Assembly: GCA_035650655.1 (NCBI GenBank)
Contig: DASRHG010000149.1
Coordinates: 1-13,745, forward strand
From: DASRHG01 sp035650655
GTDB lineage: Bacteria > Desulfobacterota > Binatia > DP-6
Direction: 5' to 3'
Length of the DNA stretch: 13,745 nt
The position numbers were made by a program, and so were the translations under genes. Below, one piece after another: positions 6,799 to 12,255 of the stretch. Each line of letters begins with the position of its first letter. Positions within the stretch are counted from its first letter, which is position 1. Under the pieces are notes generated by a model that worked only from the letters and a program-made list of their open reading frames with translations, ran no database searches and was not told the DNA's origin.

Positions 6799-7649
6799 GC
6801 AACCGCTCCCGCGCGCGTCGGCCAGCGCGCCGCGACGGCGCTCCGCGGCGCCTCGAGATGCGGCGCCCCGTGCGCGCGCATGAACCCGCGCCAGCGGGCG
6901 CGTCCGAGGCGGTCGTACGCGCGCATCGCGTCGACGAGGGCGGCGCGCTCGCGGGCGGGCACGATCGGCTCGGGGAGGAGCGGGTCGAGGACGAGCTGGC
7001 GGATCGCGCGGCCGCCGAGGACGAACGACTCGACCATCGCCTCCCGCTCGGGGAGCTGCGCGAGACGCGCGGCGCTCCGCGCGAGTGCGGCGCACGTCGC
7101 CCGGTAGCCGCGGCGGAGCGCGGCGGCGTCCCAGAGGCCGCGGGCGCGTGCGTCCGTCGCCGGATCGAGGCCGGTGATCCCGAAGACGACGGCCCCGGCG
7201 TCGAGACCGAGGGCGCGGAGCTCGTCCCGCACGGCCGGGACGCCGCCTTTCAGGTTGTCCGGGCGTACGAAGAGGTGCGCGGCGAGCCGCCGGAAGCCGA
7301 GGAAGTGGAGCGCGCGGTCGCGGCGGCGGCCGCGGGCGCGGTCTGCGCCGGCGGCGCCCGCCGTGTGCACGCCGATCCAGCCGCCGCGCCAGGGGACGAT
7401 CCGCTCCTCCGTGCGCGTCCAGGCCGCGACGTGGCGCTGCACGGGCGCGGCGGCGGCCGCCAGCCGGTAGTGGCCGCGCTCGTTGCGCTCAACCGTGCCC
7501 GCGCCGCAGAGCCGCACGAGCGCGACGCGAATGCTCTCGGGGCTGATGCCGAAGACGTCCGCCGCGGCGACGAGGGCACGCACGGGCATCGGGCGGCCGC
7601 GGAGGGAGGAGAGGAGGTCGAGGATCAGGGACTTCGGCGCCGGGCGCAC
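6795..7649 (-). CDS. PaaX-family transcriptional regulator
   Basis: PaaX-type repressors bind DNA through an N-terminal winged helix and respond to acyl-CoA thioesters such as phenylacetyl-CoA. This 284-residue protein has the N-terminal domain at about 5-65, with recognition region GISPESIRVALVRLCGAG (34-51) and wing ERNERGHYRLA. The middle domain includes GFRRLAAHLFVRPDNL (118-133), and the C-terminal domain carries LWDAAALRRGY (172-182) and the family signature LDPLLPEPIVP (221-231). The only in-frame start downstream of a stop is the GTG at 7649. It has no Shine-Dalgarno sequence and begins about where transcription should start, so the message may be leaderless. It precedes and overlaps a desaturase gene, suggesting control of lipid composition by an acyl-CoA rather than phenylacetate breakdown; no paa genes are present. 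The ligand is inferred. Confidence 0.87.
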   Translation of the reverse strand: MRPAPKSLILDLLSSLRGRPMPVRALVAAADVFGISPESIRVALVRLCGAGTVERNERGHYRLAAAAAPVQRHVAAWTRTEERIVPWRGGWIGVHTAGAAGADRARGRRRDRALHFLGFRRLAAHLFVRPDNLKGGVPAVRDELRALGLDAGAVVFGITGLDPATDARARGLWDAAALRRGYRATCAALARSAARLAQLPEREAMVESFVLGGRAIRQLVLDPLLPEPIVPARERAALVDAMRAYDRLGRARWRGFMRAHGAPHLEAPRSAVAARWPTRAGAVA

Positions 7650-7695
7650 GGCCCGCTGTTACGACATCATGCGTGTGATGTCAATCGATGTAACA
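7650..7695 (-). promoter_or_regulatory. Promoter and nested operator palindromes before the PaaX-like gene
   Basis: Reading the minus strand, a perfect TTGACA (7684-7679) is followed after 17 bases by TAACAG (7661-7656), which matches the -10 consensus only moderately. Six bases later is the GTG start, so transcription should begin at or next to the start codon. Two inverted repeats overlap these boxes: GACATCA/TGATGTC (7663-7669 and 7676-7682, 6-base gap) and TGTTAC/GTAACA (7657-7662 and 7690-7695, 27-base gap). A repressor bound here would block polymerase, so self-regulation by the PaaX-like protein is the simplest reading. Confidence 0.55.
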
Positions 7696-7793
7696 GTCTG
7701 GCCAGTGGTGTCGTGTCGCGGGTCGTACCACATCGCGCTCCCGGGTCGATGGTCGGCGCGCAAACTGCCCCACCGCCGACGGCCACCCGGCGC

Positions 7794-8525
7794 TCAGAGC
7801 ATCGCGAGCAGCGCCTGGAGGTCCGCCTGGATCCCGGCGCTCGCCCGGAGGAGTGCGTCGCCGCCGGGCACCGCACGGAGGCGCCGGTCGAGGGTCCGGA
7901 GCCGCCGGAGCGCCTGGCGGAGCGCGGCGCGGCCTCCCTTCGGGCGGCCGAGCTCCAGCAGATGCGCGGCGCGCTGCTCGAGCGTCCGCGCGCGGCGGAC
8001 GAGGGCGACCGCGGCGCGTCGGCGGCGGCGTGCGAGCGCCGGGGTCCCGTCCACGTCTGCCGCGAGCGCCGCGAGCCGGCCGTCGACCGCGGCGAAGGCC
8101 GCGCCGAGCCCCGGCGTGAGGCCGAACGTGGTCGTCGTCGCGGACGCCACCGTGGTCGTGGTCGTCGCCGCGCCGGCCATCCCCGTCACGACCACGGCCC
8201 CCGTCATGCCGTAGATCTGATGCGGCGTGCAGTGGTACGGGTAGCGACCGGGCGTGTCGAAGACGTGCCGGAACGAGAAGCCGGCGTCCTGCACGCCCGT
8301 GTCGAAGGGGTCCGGTGCGCCCGGGCGCGTCACCGAGTGTCCCCCCGATCGCCACACCCACGCGACGGTGTCGCCGGGTGCGATCGTCGTCGTGCTCGTC
8401 CCGCTCTCGTCGTCGACGAACGCGAACGAGCCGCCCGGGCCGACGGCGACCTGCTTCGTCGCGGCGTCGCTCGCTCCGGCGACCGCGAGCGCGGCGACGA
8501 GGAGGAGGGCGCGCGGGGGGCGCAT
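7794..8525 (-). CDS. Secreted cupredoxin with Thr-rich linker and helical C-terminal domain
   Basis: A 243-residue exported protein. Residues 1-21 form a signal peptide (basic MRPPR, hydrophobic LLLVAALAVAG, small residues near the cut). Residues about 23-115 form a plastocyanin/pseudoazurin-like fold with type I copper ligands H63, C99, H102 and M107 in the pattern C-x2-H-x4-M (YHCTPHQIYGM). Such proteins move single electrons in the periplasm or outside the cell. A threonine-rich linker (121-134) leads to an Arg/Ala/Leu-rich region (about 140-243) predicted to be two or more long helices, which I do not recognise. The ATG at 8525 gives the signal peptide directly. It follows the M41-like gene by 61 bases on the same strand and may be co-transcribed. 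The electron partner is not identifiable here. Confidence 0.88.
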   Translation of the reverse strand: MRPPRALLLVAALAVAGASDAATKQVAVGPGGSFAFVDDESGTSTTTIAPGDTVAWVWRSGGHSVTRPGAPDPFDTGVQDAGFSFRHVFDTPGRYPYHCTPHQIYGMTGAVVVTGMAGAATTTTTVASATTTTFGLTPGLGAAFAAVDGRLAALAADVDGTPALARRRRRAAVALVRRARTLEQRAAHLLELGRPKGGRAALRQALRRLRTLDRRLRAVPGGDALLRASAGIQADLQALLAML

Positions 8526-8586
8526 CCACTTCGGACTACGGCGAGGGGCGCGCGCTGGTTACGTCGCGCCGAGGCGGCGCGGAGGC

Positions 8587-9195
8587 TCAGTCGGACGCGG
8601 CGAGGAGCGGCTCGGAAGCGCGCCGCACGTCGTCGGCGCTCGGCTCGCGATCCTCGCCGCGGATGAGGATGGCGCGGATGGCGGAGGCGTCGAGCGCCCG
8701 ACGCTCGAGGAGGGCGGCGGCCAGCGCCTCGATCCGCGTCCAGTGCTGCGCGATCAGCTTCGTCGCGCGGACGTCGAGCCAGCGAAAGAGCGCCTCCGCT
8801 TCCGCCGCGTCGCCGCCGCAGTACTGGCGGGCGAGGTCGATCGCCCGACGGCGGTCGTGTCGGCAGCGGGACAGACGGCGCATCCCGGCCGCCCGCTCGG
8901 CCGCCGGGCCGCCGAGGAGGAACAGGATCTCGTCCTCGATGCGCAGGCGCACGGCGGGCGTCCACGCCTCCGCCACGTGCGCGCTCCACGGCGCCGGGTC
9001 GGGCAGGGTCACGTCGCACCCCGCGCGCGGCGCGCGTGGCAGCGTGATCCGCACCGGCCGCGGAAGATGCCCCGAAAGGAACGCGATCACCGCGTGACCC
9101 ACCTCGTGGTACGCGCTCGCGTTCGCCGCCCTCGTCGTCGCCGCCGTCCCCACCGCCTCGATCCCCCCGCCCGCGTGCAGATGCGCAGACACCAT
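8587..9195 (-). CDS. Stand-alone M41 (FtsH protease domain)-like zinc peptidase
   Basis: The protein resembles only the protease half of FtsH. It has the zinc motif in AYHEVGHAVIAFLSG (HEVGH, residues 30-34 from the chosen start), then a GGPAAER helix (about 95-101) corresponding to GGRAAEE of FtsH. An Asp follows in RHDRRRAIDLARQY (D114), where FtsH has its third zinc ligand. No AAA+ ATPase domain, Walker motif or membrane anchor is present in the 202 residues. The active-site set therefore looks complete, but without an unfoldase it could cut only accessible peptides or unfolded chains, or depend on a partner. The start is uncertain: ATG 9195 is used because it keeps the whole domain and leaves the tandem repeat at 9238-9269 upstream; ATG 9258 and GTG 9321 are in frame. 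None has a clear ribosome binding site. Confidence 0.75.
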   Translation of the reverse strand: MVSAHLHAGGGIEAVGTAATTRAANASAYHEVGHAVIAFLSGHLPRPVRITLPRAPRAGCDVTLPDPAPWSAHVAEAWTPAVRLRIEDEILFLLGGPAAERAAGMRRLSRCRHDRRRAIDLARQYCGGDAAEAEALFRWLDVRATKLIAQHWTRIEALAAALLERRALDASAIRAILIRGEDREPSADDVRRASEPLLAASD

Positions 9196-9237
9196 GTGCA
9201 CCGGCGGGCGCGATTTCGCAATCCCCACGACGCGCGA

Positions 9238-9269
9238 CCCATCGGGATGAAATCCCATCGGGATGAAAT
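9238..9269. repeat. 16-base tandem duplication upstream of the M41-like gene
   Basis: The unit CCCATCGGGATGAAAT occurs twice back to back. It contains small inverted elements (CCC-ATC-GGG, and GGGAT-GAA-ATCCC across the junction), so a dimeric regulator could bind it. It is one of the few AT-richer patches in the gap and lies 43 bases before the preferred start of the M41-like gene. If the longer start at 9258 or 9321 were used, it would instead encode a repeated peptide. Confidence 0.6.
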
Positions 9270-9350
9270 ACCGTGAGGGGGCGCACGTCCCCGGTTCGGG
9301 CGTCCGGCACTTCGTCGTCACGCGCGGCGGCCTTTTGCCGGCGATCCGCC

Positions 9351-9551
9351 GTGGCGCACGCGCGCGCCGTGGACGCCCGCGGCACGTCGGTTGCTTGGTT
9401 CGGCATGCTCGCCGCGATCCTCGAGGGGCTCGTCGTCACGTGGCTCGTCGCGCTCCTCCGTGTCGTCTGCGCGAGGCGCCGGCCGGCGGGCGTCGGCGCG
9501 CCCATCGTCTCGCTCGCGTCCGTGCGCGCGAAGCGGCGTCGCGCGGCATAG
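9351..9551 (+). CDS. Possible small membrane protein
   Basis: This weakly supported reading frame starts at GTG 9351 and ends at TAG 9551, giving 66 residues. It has one hydrophobic helix (about WFGMLAAILEGLVVTWLVAL) followed by a basic tail (CARRRPAG, then VRAKRRRAA), the layout of a single-pass protein with its tail in the cytoplasm. The frame is open further upstream (ATG 9273), but that extension has no hydrophobic or conserved features. No ribosome binding site is evident, and long spurious frames are common at this GC content. The 9196-9650 gap otherwise holds only the tandem repeat, a palindrome and a promoter. I recognise no family. Confidence 0.35.
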   Translation: MAHARAVDARGTSVAWFGMLAAILEGLVVTWLVALLRVVCARRRPAGVGAPIVSLASVRAKRRRAA

Positions 9552-9578
9552 CCTCCTCCTCTGCGCGCGGCGGAGCGT

Positions 9579-9601
9579 CGCGGTGCGGACACCGCACCGC
9601 G
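9579..9601. repeat. Perfect 10-bp palindrome upstream of the glycosyltransferase promoter
   Basis: The arms CGCGGTGCGG and CCGCACCGCG are perfect complements around a 3-base centre (ACA). The site ends three bases before the -35 box of the candidate promoter at 9605-9633, where an activator or repressor dimer could act. It could instead be the stem of a terminator for the small ORF ending at 9551, but no T-run follows on either strand. Confidence 0.5.
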
Positions 9602-9604
9602 CGG

Positions 9605-9633
9605 TTGTCCCGCGGGGCTCGCTCCTCTATCCT
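9605..9633 (+). promoter_or_regulatory. Candidate promoter of the glycosyltransferase-exporter unit
   Basis: TTGTCC (9605-9610) and TATCCT (9628-9633) are separated by 17 bases and each match four of six consensus positions. Transcription would begin near 9640, only about 11 bases before the ATG at 9651. That leaves little room for a ribosome binding site, and none is seen. Confidence 0.45.
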
Positions 9634-9650
9634 GCGCGCTCTCCATTCCG

Positions 9651-12245
9651 ATGACGCATGCCATGCTGCGCCCGCTGCCGGAGCGGGCTGCCGCCCGGGT
9701 GCTCGACGAGACACCCCCCGCGATCGGCGGCAAATTCTTCTTCGTCGGCGACCACAAGCTCTACCTCCGGGGCGTGTCGTACGGGCCCTTCGCGACGAGC
9801 GCGCACGGGTTTCCGTTCCCCGACGAGCGGATGCTCGCGCGCGACCTGGCACTGATGGCGGAGCTGGGCGCGAACACGCTCCGCACCTTCACCGTCCCGC
9901 CGCGCTGGCTCCTCGACCGGGCCGCCGAGCACGGGCTCCGCGTGCTGGTCACGATCCCGTGGGCCGAGCACGTCTGCTTCCTCGACCGGAAGGACCTGGT
10001 CGCGGAGATTCGCGGTACGGTGCGCGCGGCGGCGGAGAACTGCGGCAACCATCCCGCGCTCTTCGGCTTCCTCGTCGGCAACGAGATCCCCCCGGACATC
10101 GTTCGCTGGTACGGCCCCGAGCGCGTGCGCGACTTCCTCCGCGTGCTGCGCGACGAGGTGAAGGACCGCGCGCCGGACGCGCTCGTCAGCTACGCGAACT
10201 TCCCGTCGACGGAGTACCTCGACGTCACGGCCCTCGTCGACTTCGTCTCCTTCAACGTCTACCTCCACCGCGAGGCCGACTTCCGTCGCTACCTCTCGCG
10301 CCTCCAGAACATCGCCGAGGACAAGCCCCTCGTGCTGACGGAGTTCGGCATCGATTCGATGCGCGAGGGGCAGGAGACGCAGGCCGAGCACCTCGCGTGG
10401 ATGATCCGCGCGGCCTTCGAGTCGGGGGCCGCCGGGACGTTCGTCTTCTCGTGGACGGACGACTGGTTCACGGGCGGCGCGCAGATCGCCGACTGGGCCT
10501 TCGGCCTGGTCGACGTCGCGCGCCGCCCGAAGCCGGCGTACACCGCCGTGCAGGCTCAGTACGCGGCGTCGCTGCCCCCGCGGCTCGAGCGCTCGCCGCG
10601 CGTCTCGGTCGTCGTGTGCGCGTACAACGCCGACCGGACGATGGACGCGTGCCTCGCGTCGCTCCGCACCCTGAACTACCCCGACTACGAGGTCGTCGTC
10701 GTGAACGACGGCTCGACGGACCGGACGCTCGAGATCGCCGAGCGCCACAAGCAGGCCTACGACGCCGACCCCGACGGGCCACGGATCGTGGTCATCGACC
10801 AGCCGAACAAGGGCCTCAGCGTCGCGCGGAACGTCGGCGCGGCCGCCGCGACGGGCGAGATCGTCGCGTACACGGACTCCGACTGCGTCCCCGATCCCGA
10901 CTGGCTCGCCTTCCTCGTCTACAAGTTCGTCCGCTCGGGCTTCGTGGCCGTCGGCGGGCCGAACTTCCCGCCGCCCGAGCCGAGCCTCGTGCCCGCGGCC
11001 GTCGCCGTCTCGCCGGGCGGGCCGACGCACGTCCTCTTGAACGACGAGGTCGCGGAGCACATCCCGGGGTGCAACATGGCCTTCACGAAGAAGGCGCTCG
11101 AGGAGATCCACGGCTTCGAGCCGATGTACACGGCCGCCGGCGACGACGTCGACCTCTGCTGGCGCCTCCAGAACCGGGGCTACGCGATCGGCTTCAGCCC
11201 CGCGGCGACCGTCTGGCACTACCGCCGGAACACGGTGAAGGCGTATCTCAAGCAGCAGATGGGCTACGGGAAGGCGGAGGCGCTCCTCTACTTCAAGCAT
11301 CCGTACCGCTTCAACCTCCTCGGCCAGTCGCGCTGGCTCGGGCGCATCTACGGCGAGCTCACCTCGGCCGTCCTCTCCCGCCGTCCGATCATCTACTTCG
11401 GCGCGTTCGGGCGCGGGCTCTTCCAGTCGATGTACGAGCCGCCGTCCTCGCTGCTCGCGTACCTACCGTTCACGCTCGAGTGGAACGCGATCGGCGTCCT
11501 CCTCTTCCTCTCGGCGCTCATGACCCCGTCCGCGCTGCCGCTCGCGGTGCTGCCGCTTGCCGTCTCCGTCGTCTGGTCGATCGCGACGGCGGTCCGTGCG
11601 CGCATCGACCCGCGGTTCGCCGGCCTGCGCGCGCGCGCGCTCATCGCCGTGCTCACGTACCTGGGGCCGCTCGTCCGCGCGCTCCAGCGCTACGCCTGGC
11701 GGCTCCGCGGGATCGGCGAGATCGAGCGCATCCACATGGAGGGGGCGAACCAGCCGGCGCGCGTCGACTGGCTGCGGCGGGCCTTCACCACGGGCTACTG
11801 GAGCGAGCACGGGCACGAGAAGGAGGCGCTCCTCGGCGGCATCATGGAGTTCCTGATCCCGCGCAAGTACCTGATCGCCGTCGATCCGGGCTGGAACCGC
11901 TGGGACCTCGAGGTCTACCGCGGCGTCTGGTCGAAGGCGCGCGTCACCGTCGCGGCCGAGAACCACGGCGGCCCGAAGCGCCTCCTGAACGTCCGCTGCG
12001 AGGTGCGTCTCACGCGCATCGCCGAGCTCGCGCTCGCGGGCTATCTCATCGCGATCGTCTGCGGGCTCCTGCTGCACGCCCCGGAGCTGACGGGTGTCGG
12101 CCTCGCGGTCGGCATCGTCAACCTGGCCGTCGTCGCGACGGAGAACGTCCGGCTGGGACAGATCCTGAACGACGTCTTCGACATCGTCGCGGAACGGATC
12201 GCGCTGCGGCCGGTCGGCGCCCCGGCGTCCGCGAAGGCGGCCTGA
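9651..12245 (+). CDS. Glycoside hydrolase (clan A)-glycosyltransferase family 2 fusion, membrane protein
   Basis: One 864-residue protein with two catalytic domains. Residues about 25-305 form a TIM-barrel glycosidase domain with the acid/base Glu in VGNE (E145) and the nucleophile in LTEFG (E231), the usual pair of clan GH-A; GH2 or GH5-like is most likely. Residues about 316-545 are a GT2 domain: SVVVCAYN, NDGS (352-355), the metal-binding DSD (409-411), the acidic GDDVDLCWR (497-505) and QQMGYGK (535-541) in place of QxxRW. Membrane helices follow at about 602-648 and 790-832, flanking an unrecognised domain (about 690-785). It probably polymerises or transfers sugars on the cytoplasmic face. 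The hydrolase domain has no signal peptide, so its side of the membrane is unclear. GH17-GT2 fusions make rhizobial beta-glucans; this is a different hydrolase. The ABC exporter gene follows by 10 bases. Confidence 0.9.
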   Translation: MTHAMLRPLPERAAARVLDETPPAIGGKFFFVGDHKLYLRGVSYGPFATSAHGFPFPDERMLARDLALMAELGANTLRTFTVPPRWLLDRAAEHGLRVLVTIPWAEHVCFLDRKDLVAEIRGTVRAAAENCGNHPALFGFLVGNEIPPDIVRWYGPERVRDFLRVLRDEVKDRAPDALVSYANFPSTEYLDVTALVDFVSFNVYLHREADFRRYLSRLQNIAEDKPLVLTEFGIDSMREGQETQAEHLAWMIRAAFESGAAGTFVFSWTDDWFTGGAQIADWAFGLVDVARRPKPAYTAVQAQYAASLPPRLERSPRVSVVVCAYNADRTMDACLASLRTLNYPDYEVVVVNDGSTDRTLEIAERHKQAYDADPDGPRIVVIDQPNKGLSVARNVGAAAATGEIVAYTDSDCVPDPDWLAFLVYKFVRSGFVAVGGPNFPPPEPSLVPAAVAVSPGGPTHVLLNDEVAEHIPGCNMAFTKKALEEIHGFEPMYTAAGDDVDLCWRLQNRGYAIGFSPAATVWHYRRNTVKAYLKQQMGYGKAEALLYFKHPYRFNLLGQSRWLGRIYGELTSAVLSRRPIIYFGAFGRGLFQSMYEPPSSLLAYLPFTLEWNAIGVLLFLSALMTPSALPLAVLPLAVSVVWSIATAVRARIDPRFAGLRARALIAVLTYLGPLVRALQRYAWRLRGIGEIERIHMEGANQPARVDWLRRAFTTGYWSEHGHEKEALLGGIMEFLIPRKYLIAVDPGWNRWDLEVYRGVWSKARVTVAAENHGGPKRLLNVRCEVRLTRIAELALAGYLIAIVCGLLLHAPELTGVGLAVGIVNLAVVATENVRLGQILNDVFDIVAERIALRPVGAPASAKAA

Positions 12246-12255
12246 AGCGGCGGGC

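Noticed and set aside
7696..7793. Terminator between the cupredoxin gene and the PaaX promoter
   Set aside because: No stable stem followed by a T-run was found on either strand.
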